Part shown: positions 9,412 through 16,536 of the stretch, piece by piece
Position numbering within the stretch: the stretch's first letter is position 1
How the letters are laid out: the number at the start of each line of letters is the position of its first letter
Assembly: GCF_026965535.1 (NCBI RefSeq)
Contig: NZ_CP114039.1
Coordinates: forward strand, 7,068,001 to 7,132,000
Reading direction: 5' to 3'
Length of the DNA stretch: 64,000 bases
From: Corallococcus sp. NCRR
Lineage (GTDB): Bacteria; Myxococcota; Myxococcia; Myxococcales; Myxococcaceae
Notes under the pieces: generated by a model
The model's input: only the letters and a program-made list of their open reading frames with translations
Databases searched by the model: none
Told to the model about the DNA's origin: nothing
Translations under genes and position numbers: made by a program

Positions 9412-10592
9412 GCGACGACCTGGACCAAATCGATGGTGGTGATGCCACCTTCCTGCGCAGCCGGCTCCGACCGCTGCCTCTTGGTGGCACCGAGCGCTTG
9501 AGGCTGGTCGACCTCTTCGCGGGCTCGGGAGGCCTGACCCTGGGAGTCATGGAGGCCTGCCGCGCGATCAATGCGAGGCTTGAGGTACGCTTGGCCATGG
9601 AGTTGGACGAGCGCGTTCGCGCCGTGTACGACTTGAACTTCCCCTCTCAGGTCAAGAACAACCGAGGAGACGTACTCTCCAGGTTCGGACTGGTCCCTGG
9701 AAAGCTCCTCTCGGCCGCCGAGCAAGAGACGCGGCGCGAGGTGGGCAGGGTCGACATCCTGGTGGGTGGCCCTCCCTGTCAAGGTCACTCGGACCTCAAC
9801 AACCACACCCGCCGACGCGACAAGAAGAACGAGCTGTACATGGCGATGGTCCGAGCGGCCGAGGTACTCAAGCCCCGCTATGTCCTCATCGAGAACGTCC
9901 AAGGGGTGCGTCGCGATCATGGAGAGGTGCTCCTTCGAGCAACGGAGTACCTAAGAGGCATCCTGGGCTACACCGTGGAACACCGCTTGGTGCGCATGGT
10001 CGACATCGGAGTTCCCCAGAAACGCGTCCGCCATATCCTGGTCGCCTATCGTGGCGAAGAGGTCTCACGGCTGCTGGACTTTCCGCCGATCGAGAAGCCT
10101 CGAACCCTGCGGTGGGCCATCCAGGACCTTCAGAAGAAGAAGTTCCCCGTGCAGTCGATCTTCGACACCCCAGCCCGGCTGAGTCCCGCCAATGCAGAGA
10201 GGGCGAAGTATCTGCTTGAGAACCCGGAGACTTACGACTTGCCGAACCATCTCCGGCCTAGATGTCATCGCGACAACCCCTCGCACCGCTACAAGGCGAT
10301 GTATGGGAAGCTCAAATGGAACGAGCCCGCCCACACCATCACCACGGGGTTCGGCAGCCCCGGCCAAGGGCGGTATTTCCACCCCGAGGAGGCGCGCACG
10401 CTGACTCCTCATGAAGCAGCGCGCGTGCAGTTCTTCCCAGATTGGTTCGACTTTGGGCCGAACTCGAATCGAGGTCTCCTCGCGCACTGCATCGGCAATG
10501 CAGTCCCGCCGAAGCTGGCCTTCTCCGTACTCGTTCGGCTGCTGCGTCAACACTCTGCTGGTGCTCAGAAGCCCAAAGGTAAAGCCGCTTGA
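9408..10592 (+). CDS. C5-cytosine DNA methyltransferase
   Basis: A 394-residue DNA (cytosine-5) methyltransferase using S-adenosylmethionine. The conserved motifs appear in order: I DLFAGSGGLTLG (near residue 34), IV GGPPCQGHSD with the catalytic Cys (near 120), VI ENVQGV, VIII QKRVRHI, IX-region HTITTGFGSPGQGRYFHPEE and RxL/EAARVQFFPD, and X IGNAVPP. The ATG at 9408 overlaps the vsr stop and gives the usual N-terminus; an in-frame codon at 9339 lies inside vsr. It probably protects self DNA for the helicase-nuclease module, as DruM does in Druantia type II. No cognate restriction enzyme other than the PD-(D/E)XK protein is visible. The target sequence cannot be read from the protein. Confidence 0.92.
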   Translation: MSDDLDQIDGGDATFLRSRLRPLPLGGTERLRLVDLFAGSGGLTLGVMEACRAINARLEVRLAMELDERVRAVYDLNFPSQVKNNRGDVLSRFGLVPGKLLSAAEQETRREVGRVDILVGGPPCQGHSDLNNHTRRRDKKNELYMAMVRAAEVLKPRYVLIENVQGVRRDHGEVLLRATEYLRGILGYTVEHRLVRMVDIGVPQKRVRHILVAYRGEEVSRLLDFPPIEKPRTLRWAIQDLQKKKFPVQSIFDTPARLSPANAERAKYLLENPETYDLPNHLRPRCHRDNPSHRYKAMYGKLKWNEPAHTITTGFGSPGQGRYFHPEEARTLTPHEAARVQFFPDWFDFGPNSNRGLLAHCIGNAVPPKLAFSVLVRLLRQHSAGAQKPKGKAA

Positions 10593-10637
10593 GTCGTGGC
10601 AGCACCATCGCTCCCGACGGACGGTTTGATAGATTTA

Positions 10638-10775
10638 CTACAACCTCAACGGGAACTGACGTATCCGCAAGTCTGCGGGCCACTCGTCCCAGTCGCCGCC
10701 GTGCCCGTCTCGCAATTTGAGCACGGCAGTGCCGTCCCGGACATCGGAACCTGTCAACGTGAATGAGACAGTGAA
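10638..10775 (-). pseudogene. 3' remnant of a DUF5131-like (phage Gp37/Gp68) gene
   Basis: On the minus strand a short open stretch ends with residues GGDWDEWPADLRIRQFP followed closely by a stop. This tail resembles the C-terminus of DUF5131 phage-type proteins. Only about 45 residues remain and no start is present, so it is read as a gene fragment at the edge of the island. The assignment is from memory of the motif and is weak. The rest of 10593-10903 holds no gene; the sequence near 10785-10810 may be the left end of the following IS5-type element. Confidence 0.3.
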
Positions 10776-10903
10776 ACTGAGAGATTAGGGGCTGTCCCTG
10801 ATCTTGTGTTCGAGAGTCGACCCAGCGTGCCGGCTAACTGACACGTTGGGGCAGGGCCTCAATCAGAGTTGCTGCCTGGCGCCAGGCATGATCAACGCGA
10901 GCG

Positions 10904-11406
10904 ATGCGCCGACATGGACTGAGCGATGCCGAGTGGGGCCGCATCGAACCCCTGCTGGGCTCCAGGAGCGGCCCTCACTCGAAGCGAGGAGACCGTGACT
11001 TCATCAACGCAGTGGTGTGGCGTGTGAAGACCGGGGTGCAGTGGCGGGACTTGCCCGAGCGGTTCGGTCACTGGAAGACGGTCTGCAACCGCTTCCACCG
11101 CTGGGCGAAGACTGGGCGATGGGAAGCCATCTTCAAGGCGCTGCGGCTCGACGTGGATGAGCTTGGTTCCCTTGCTGACGCATCGGTCGTCCGGGCGCAT
11201 CAGGACGCCGCGGGCGGAAAAGGGGGATCCGAAGCAATGCTTCGGGGCGTTCTTGAGGAGGTTTTTCAACGAAAGTTCACGCCGTCACGACGACGGGAGG
11301 TAAGCCGCTGCACGTCGCGTTGACGCCCGGCCAGCAGCACGAATCCACAATGGCCGAAGAACTTCTGGTGCACGCCGAGGGCGCCGCTTTCATCGCTGAA
11401 GTTGCC
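10904..11406 (+). pseudogene. broken IS5-family (IS427-like) transposase
   Basis: The first open part (ATG 10904) starts MRRHGLSDAEWGRIEPLL and contains GVQWRDLPERFG and DASVVRAHQDAAGGKGG, typical of the IS427-like branch of IS5, up to the first catalytic Asp. After the homopolymer AAAAGGGGG (near 11218-11226) the homology continues in the -1 frame (GRS, then GGFSTKVHA and LHVALTPGQQHES). This is the classic programmed frameshift arrangement of this group. In that frame a TGA near 11251 replaces an expected Arg codon, and homology stops at about 11405, where an IS3-type end begins. The catalytic C-terminal half is missing, so it is inactive. Confidence 0.85.
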
Positions 11407-11521
11407 CCGGTTTCGTGGAGTCCCACCCGCTGTGCGAAAAGGGTCCCACGATGCCGAAGTCACGCCCCCCATACCCGCCGGAGTTCCGTGAGCGGGTCGT
11501 CGAACTGCTGAAGGCGCCAGG
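11403..11521 (+). mobile_element. left end of an IS3-family element, truncated
   Basis: The sequence starts TGCCCCGGTTTCGTGGAGTC, a typical IS3-family left terminus, followed by an ATG at 11451 and MPKSRPPYPPEFRERVVELL, the N-terminus of an IS3 OrfA. Coding similarity ends after about 23 residues, where the sequence joins another IS3 end in opposite orientation at about 11511-11522. It interrupts the IS5-type transposase. OrfB and the right end are absent. Confidence 0.7.
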
Positions 11522-11797
11522 GCCGCCAATCCTCCGGCCTCACGCTGGCGTCGCCACACGCTCAACAGCGAGGAGTACACCCCCTCACGTCGCAGCAGCG
11601 CCCCCACCTCTCCGGGCTTCGTACAGCGGTCCGCTTCCTTGAGGATGCGCCGCTTGTCCTCCGCCGTGAAGCGACGACGCTTCGCCTTCTCCACCACCTC
11701 GGTCTCCCGGACCCGAACCTCTTCCACCACCGGATTCATCGTCCCTGCCTGGGTCGCCCTGCACATTAAACTTCCGAGTACGGACTGTCTCACTCAC
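11515..11797 (-). mobile_element. left end of a second IS3-family element, inverted and truncated
   Basis: Read on the minus strand, an element end near 11797 (GTGAGACAGTCCGTACTCGG) precedes an OrfA starting at 11739. Its residues (KRRRFTAEDKRRILKEADRC, then GEVGALLRREGVYSS and VWRRQREAG) are a helix-turn-helix IS3 OrfA of a different subgroup from its neighbour. It breaks at about 11515 at a short shared GGCGCCAGG where it meets the other IS3 end. The simplest reading is a deletion that removed the interiors of two inverted IS3 copies and fused their left ends. Confidence 0.7.
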
Positions 11798-11883
11798 GTT
11801 GGCAGAGAGGGCAGTCCTACGCAGCCCAGCGTGAGTTCGGGTTGCTGGCGATCGAGAACGTGAAGAAGGGGATCTGGTTATGA
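11798..11883 (+). pseudogene. 3' fragment of a probable toxin gene upstream of DUF2019
   Basis: About 28 codons remain, reading WQRGQSYAAQREFGLLAIEN and then KKGIWL before a TGA at 11881-11883 that overlaps the ATG of the DUF2019 gene. The reading frame is cut at its 5' side by the IS3-type end at 11797. Position and ATGA coupling suggest it is the C-terminus of the partner that the DUF2019 protein normally neutralises or accompanies. I do not recognise the family. Confidence 0.5.
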
Positions 11884-12230
11884 GGTTGGAGCAACTGGTC
11901 GAGCAGTTCGCTCAGAACGTAGAAGCCCAGACCGATGCCATCCATCGAGGCGATGCCAAAACAGGAAACAAACACGCCAAGAAGTACACCGCCGCGCTTC
12001 AGGCGCTCCGTGAACACGGAGATGCCGGGCGTGATGCTCTCGCCATATTGCTGAAGCATCCCCGCCCGGATGTTCGAACCATGGCCGCTGCGTTTCTGCT
12101 CCGCTACCGAACGGCGGAAGCCAAGGCTGTACTTGAAGCCGCAGCGAATGAGGGAGGAGTTAGCGCCATCGGAGCGATCATGACGCTGCGCCGCTGGAAC
12201 GACGGCACCTGGGCGCTCGATCCGGGCTAG
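11880..12230 (+). CDS. DUF2019 protein, candidate immunity/partner protein
   Basis: A 116-residue all-helical protein with the DUF2019 pattern: LVEQFAQ at the N-terminus, DAIHRGDAKTGNKHAKKY near residue 20, LLKHPRPDVRTMAAAFLLRYRT in the middle and RRWNDGTWALDPG at the end. The helical pairs look HEAT-like. Family members in myxobacteria are often encoded directly behind a large secreted or nuclease-like partner, consistent with an immunity role, but that role is inference. Here the upstream partner has been destroyed by IS insertion and only its last codons remain, leaving this gene as an orphan whose promoter must now lie within IS debris. A second, truncated DUF2019 copy lies at 50859-51011. 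Confidence 0.88.
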   Translation: MRLEQLVEQFAQNVEAQTDAIHRGDAKTGNKHAKKYTAALQALREHGDAGRDALAILLKHPRPDVRTMAAAFLLRYRTAEAKAVLEAAANEGGVSAIGAIMTLRRWNDGTWALDPG

Positions 12231-12266
12231 CTCGCCTCGAATGGAGCGCCCGGAAAGGCGCCCCGC

Positions 12267-15029
12267 TCACCCCAGCGTCTGCTTCAACTTCGCCAGCAGG
12301 TTGAGCGCATCCAGCGGCGTCATCCGGTCAATGGACACCGCCTTGAGCGACTCCAGCACCTCCGCGTGCGCGGGAGGCACGGGCGGCGCGGCCACGGGCT
12401 GCGGAGCGCCCCCGAACAACCCCAGCTGCCCCGCGTTCGCCGGAGCCGCGCGCTTCGTGGAGCGCACCGCCACGCGGGGACGGCCCGCGTCGTCCAGCTC
12501 TCCGGACTCCAGGTTCTGGAGCAGCTCGCGGGCGCGCGACACCACCTCTGGCGGCAGGCCGGCGAGCTTCGCGACCTCGATGCCGTAGGAGCGGCTGGCC
12601 CCGCCGGGAATCAGCTTGCGCAGGAAGATGACCTTGCCGCCCTGCTCCTTCACGGCGATGCACAGGTTCTTCACCCGGGGACGCTCGCGCTCCAGGTCCA
12701 CCAGCTCGTGGTAGTGCGTGGCGAAGAGCGACCGCGCGCCCACCTTGTCGTGGATGTGCTCCGCCACCGCCCACGCGATGGACAGGCCGTCGAACGTGGA
12801 CGTGCCACGGCCAATCTCATCCAGGATGACCAGGCTCTTCCTCGTGGCGTGATGGAGGATGTGGCTCGTCTCCGTCATCTCCACCATGAACGTGGACTGC
12901 CCGCGCGCCAGGTTGTCCGCCGCCCCCACGCGCGTGAAGATGCGGTCGCACAGGCCGATGCGCGCGGACTTCGCCGGCACGAACGAGCCCGCCTGCGCCA
13001 TCAGCGCCGTCAGCGCCACCTGCCGCATCACCGTGCTCTTGCCCGCCATGTTCGGGCCGGTGATGACCAGGAGCTGCGCGTCCTCCGGATCCAGGCGCAC
13101 GTCGTTGGGGACGAAGGACTCGCCCGAGCCCAGCATCCGCTCCACCACCGGGTGCCGGCCGCCGGTGATGGTCAGCCCCTCCCCCGCGTCCACCTGGGGC
13201 CGCGTGTAGCCGTACTCCGCCGCGCACCGCGCGAACGACACCAGCGCGTCCGCCGTGGCCACCGCCTCCGCCGCGGAGCGGATGCGCGGCGCCGCGGCGA
13301 TGACCTTCGCGCGCAGCTCCTCGAACAACTGGAGCTCCAGCACCACGCGGCGCTCCTCCGCCGTGAGGACCTTCTCCTCGTACTCCTTCAGCTCCTCGGT
13401 GACGAAGCGCTCCGCGCCCACCGTGGTCTGCTTGCGGATGTAGTCCTTGGGCACCGCGTGGAGGTTCGCCTTCGTCACCTCCAGGTAGTAGCCGAAGACC
13501 TTGTTGTAGCGGATCTTCAGCGAGGAGATGCCCGTGCGGTCCTTCTCCCGCTGCTCCAGCTTGAGCAGGTAGTCCTTGCCCGTGGTGGACAGCGCCACCA
13601 GGTCGTCCAGCTCCGCGTGGAAGCCCTGCCGGATGAAGCCGCCCTCGCGAATCACGACCGGCGGCTCGTCCGTCACCGCGCGCATCAGCAGGTCCGCCAG
13701 CTCCGGCAGCGCGCCCAGCGGCCCGGCCAGCGACTTCAAGAGCGCCGCGTCACACCGCGCGAGCGCCGCGCCCAGCCTGGGCAGCTGCGTCAGCGACAGC
13801 CCCAGCGCGCGCAGGTCCCGTGCGTTGCCCGCGCCCAGCGACAGCCGGCCGCACAGCCGCTCCAGGTCGCCCACCTCCTTGAGCGTGGCCACCAGCTCCT
13901 CGCGCCACACGCTCTTGCCGGACAGCTCCTCCACCGCGTCCAGCCGCGCTTCGATCTCCGGCAGCGAACACAGCGGCGCGGACAGCCAGCGCGCCAGCTT
14001 GCGCGCGCCCAGCCCCGTGGCCGTCCGGTCCAGCACGCCCAACAGCGACCCCTTGCGGCCACCGTCGCGCAGGCTCTTGAGCACCTCCAGGTTGCCGCGC
14101 GAGGACTCGTCCATCACCAGGCAGCCCGCGCGCTCCTGACGCGACAGCCGGTCCACGTGCGCCGCAGGCGTCTTCTGCGTGTCCTTGAGGTAGCGCAGCG
14201 CGGCCCCGGCCGCCCCGGTGGCCAGCGGCGAGCCGTCCAGCCCGAACGCGGACAGCGACTGCACGTTGAAGTGCGAGCGCAGGAACGCGGCGGCCCGCGT
14301 GGGCTCGAAGGCCGCGCCCTCGCCCTCCGCCACGGCCGGCACGCGCGACAGCCGCTGGCACACCTGCGCCACCTCCGGCGCGTCCCGCATGCCCTGCGGC
14401 ACCAGGAGCTCGCGCGGCTCCACGCGCGACAGGCCCTCCACCAGCTCCGACAGGCCCTGCGCTTCGAAGGTGTAGAACTCGCCGGTGGACGCCTCCAGCA
14501 GCGCCGCGCCGAAGCCCGCCTCCCCCCAGCACACGGCCGCGAGGAAGTTGCTGGCCTGCGGCTCCAGCACCTCGTCGTCCAGCACCATGCCGGGGGTGAT
14601 GACCCGCGTCACCTCCCGCTGCACGATGCCCGGCCCCGCGCCCGGCTCCGTCACCTGCTCGCAGATGGCGACCTTGAGGCCGTGCTCCACCAGCTTCGCG
14701 ATGTAGCGGCGCGAGGAGTGGTACGGCACCCCGCACATGGGGATCTTGTCCGCGCCCTTGGCCCGGGCCGTGAGGGTGATCTGGAGCAGCTCCGAGGCCT
14801 TCACCGCGTCCTCGAAGAACATCTCGTAGAAGTCCCCCAACCGGAAGAAGAGCACCGTGTCCGGATGGAGCGCCTTCACCTCCAGGTACTGGCGCATCAT
14901 CGGGGTCAGGGAGGCGATCTCCCGCGCACCCGCGGGGGCCTCACCCGTTCCGACTTCCGGAGTCGTGTCCTCGCCGGGCAGCACGACGTCCGCTGCCTTG
15001 CCTGTCTTCGCCTGCTGCGTCACCGCCAT
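12267..15029 (-). CDS. mutS: DNA mismatch repair protein MutS
   Basis: A 920-residue MutS, slightly longer than the E. coli protein (853) because of an N-terminal extension rich in Pro/Glu before the conserved LTPMMRQYLEVK. The mismatch-reading FYEMF motif is at residues 67-71 and the P-loop GPNMAGKST near 653, followed by STFMVEM and the DEIGRGTST Walker B/D-loop. It recognises base mismatches and small loops and hands over to MutL, which is not in this window. The gene is convergent with the DUF2019 gene (36 bases between) and divergent from nhaA, with 151 bases shared upstream. Leu-Glu pairs here are mostly CTG-GAG, the host pattern that contrasts with the 1-10.6 kb island. Confidence 0.98.
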   Translation of the reverse strand: MAVTQQAKTGKAADVVLPGEDTTPEVGTGEAPAGAREIASLTPMMRQYLEVKALHPDTVLFFRLGDFYEMFFEDAVKASELLQITLTARAKGADKIPMCGVPYHSSRRYIAKLVEHGLKVAICEQVTEPGAGPGIVQREVTRVITPGMVLDDEVLEPQASNFLAAVCWGEAGFGAALLEASTGEFYTFEAQGLSELVEGLSRVEPRELLVPQGMRDAPEVAQVCQRLSRVPAVAEGEGAAFEPTRAAAFLRSHFNVQSLSAFGLDGSPLATGAAGAALRYLKDTQKTPAAHVDRLSRQERAGCLVMDESSRGNLEVLKSLRDGGRKGSLLGVLDRTATGLGARKLARWLSAPLCSLPEIEARLDAVEELSGKSVWREELVATLKEVGDLERLCGRLSLGAGNARDLRALGLSLTQLPRLGAALARCDAALLKSLAGPLGALPELADLLMRAVTDEPPVVIREGGFIRQGFHAELDDLVALSTTGKDYLLKLEQREKDRTGISSLKIRYNKVFGYYLEVTKANLHAVPKDYIRKQTTVGAERFVTEELKEYEEKVLTAEERRVVLELQLFEELRAKVIAAAPRIRSAAEAVATADALVSFARCAAEYGYTRPQVDAGEGLTITGGRHPVVERMLGSGESFVPNDVRLDPEDAQLLVITGPNMAGKSTVMRQVALTALMAQAGSFVPAKSARIGLCDRIFTRVGAADNLARGQSTFMVEMTETSHILHHATRKSLVILDEIGRGTSTFDGLSIAWAVAEHIHDKVGARSLFATHYHELVDLERERPRVKNLCIAVKEQGGKVIFLRKLIPGGASRSYGIEVAKLAGLPPEVVSRARELLQNLESGELDDAGRPRVAVRSTKRAAPANAGQLGLFGGAPQPVAAPPVPPAHAEVLESLKAVSIDRMTPLDALNLLAKLKQTLG

Positions 15030-15180
15030 CCCCGACCTTCTCTCACGACCTTACCCCCGGATCAACGAACCGGCGCCCCTACCTGCCGCGTATGCCTACC
15101 ATTGGCGTCCGACATTTCGGCGGGCCGCTTTCCGAAAACGGTTTGCAGACCCCCAGCCCCCCGGCAGGCTGCCCGGCGAC

Positions 15181-16536
15181 ATGGCGACCCCTCCCCAGAC
15201 GACGACCCGCCCTCCCGTTCCCGCCCTGTTCAAGGTGGCCCTGGCCCCCGTGCAGGCCTTCTTCCGGCTGGAGGCCAGCAGCGGCATCCTCCTGGCGCTC
15301 TGCGCGGTGGCCGCGCTCGCCTGGGCCAACTCCCCGTGGGGTGGCACCTACGCCGCCGTCTTCGACGCGCCCCTGCACCTGGAGGTGGTGGGCCACGGCG
15401 GCCAGTTCACCTTCCGTGAGTTCATCAACGACGGGCTGATGACGCTGTTCTTCTTCCTCGTGGGGATGGAGATCAAACGCGAGCTGTCCGCGGGCGAGCT
15501 GCGCACCTTCTCCCGCGCGCTGCTGCCGCTCATCGCCGCGCTGGGCGGCATGGTGGTGCCCGCCGCGCTCTACCTCTTCTTCACCCGGGGCACCCCCGCG
15601 GAAGGCGGCTGGGCCATCCCCATGGCCACGGACATCGCGTTCGCCATTGGCTGCCTCACGCTGGTGAAGGCGCGCGTGAGCCAGGGGCTGGTGGTGTTCC
15701 TCACCGCGCTCGCCATCTTCGACGACATCGGCGGCATCCTCGTCATCGCGCTCTTCTACGGCACGGGCCTGCACGTGGAGTGGCTCGCGGTGGCCGCGGG
15801 CCTGGTCGCGGTGCTCTGGGGGCTCAACCGCTTCTACGTGCGCAACGGGCTGGCCTACGCCGTCGTGGGCGCGGCGCTCTGGTACGCCATGCACCACGGC
15901 GGCATCCACGCCACCCTGTCCGGCGTGGTGCTGGGCCTGTGCATCCCCGCGCTGCCCACCCGCCCGGGCCGCGAGGTGCTGGAGGAGCTGGCGCAGTACA
16001 TCCGGGAGCTCGTGTCCCGGCCGGACGACGAGAGCGCGCGGGGCGCGCAGCTGCTCCACATCGAGGAGGCGCTGGAGGACATCGAGCCGCCGCTCAACCG
16101 CTTCGTGCACCTGTGGCACGGCTACGTGGCCTACGGCATCGTGCCGCTGTTCGCGCTGGCCAACTCCGGCGTGGACGTGTCCGGGATGTCCTTTTCGGAC
16201 CTGCTCAAGCCCCTGCCCCTGGGCATCATCGCGGGCCTCTTCGTGGGCAAGCAGCTGGGCATCTTCCTGTTCACCTGGGCGGCGGTGCGGGCGGGCGTGT
16301 CCCCGCTGCCCACGGGCGGCAGCGTCGCGCAGCTGCACGGGGTGGCGGTGGTGGCCGGCATCGGCTTCACGGTGGCCCTCTTCGTGGCCGGGCTGGCCTT
16401 CGCGCAAGAGCCGGCCCTGCTGGCCGAGGCCAAGCTGGGCATCCTGGTAGGCTCGCTGCTCTCCGCCGTCGTGGGCTACGTCCTCTTGCGCTACGTGGCC
16501 AGCCCGCCCCAGGCTGCGACACAGGCCTCGCCATGA
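15181..16536 (+). CDS. nhaA: Na+/H+ antiporter NhaA
   Basis: A 451-residue integral membrane antiporter that exports Na+ in exchange for protons. FFRLEASSGILL opens the first conserved block and a membrane-spanning NDGLMTLFFFLVGMEIKREL follows. The ion-binding pair lies in AIFDDIGGI (equivalent to D163/D164 of E. coli NhaA), preceded by ATDIAFAIG. About twelve hydrophobic segments are present, interrupted by a charged loop near residues 270-310. The ATG at 15181 gives the standard N-terminus; longer in-frame starts would run into the mutS promoter region. The stop overlaps the next gene's ATG, so it is coupled to the AarF/UbiB-type kinase gene. Confidence 0.97.
   Translation: MATPPQTTTRPPVPALFKVALAPVQAFFRLEASSGILLALCAVAALAWANSPWGGTYAAVFDAPLHLEVVGHGGQFTFREFINDGLMTLFFFLVGMEIKRELSAGELRTFSRALLPLIAALGGMVVPAALYLFFTRGTPAEGGWAIPMATDIAFAIGCLTLVKARVSQGLVVFLTALAIFDDIGGILVIALFYGTGLHVEWLAVAAGLVAVLWGLNRFYVRNGLAYAVVGAALWYAMHHGGIHATLSGVVLGLCIPALPTRPGREVLEELAQYIRELVSRPDDESARGAQLLHIEEALEDIEPPLNRFVHLWHGYVAYGIVPLFALANSGVDVSGMSFSDLLKPLPLGIIAGLFVGKQLGIFLFTWAAVRAGVSPLPTGGSVAQLHGVAVVAGIGFTVALFVAGLAFAQEPALLAEAKLGILVGSLLSAVVGYVLLRYVASPPQAATQASP

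Noticed and set aside
1-10592. CTT-GAG preference as avoidance of a restriction site (CTGGAG or CTCGAG)
   Set aside because: CTCCAG, the other strand of CTGGAG, is common on the coding strand of the same genes, so the duplex site is not avoided.
12231-12266. Terminator between DUF2019 and mutS
   Set aside because: GC-rich partial inverted repeats exist, but no clean stem or T tract could be drawn.
12366-15419. Very long open frame on the plus strand opposite mutS (over 1000 codons)
   Set aside because: It is antisense to a clear mutS, has Arg/His/Gln-rich composition and no motif; open frames of this kind are expected opposite GC3-rich coding sequence.
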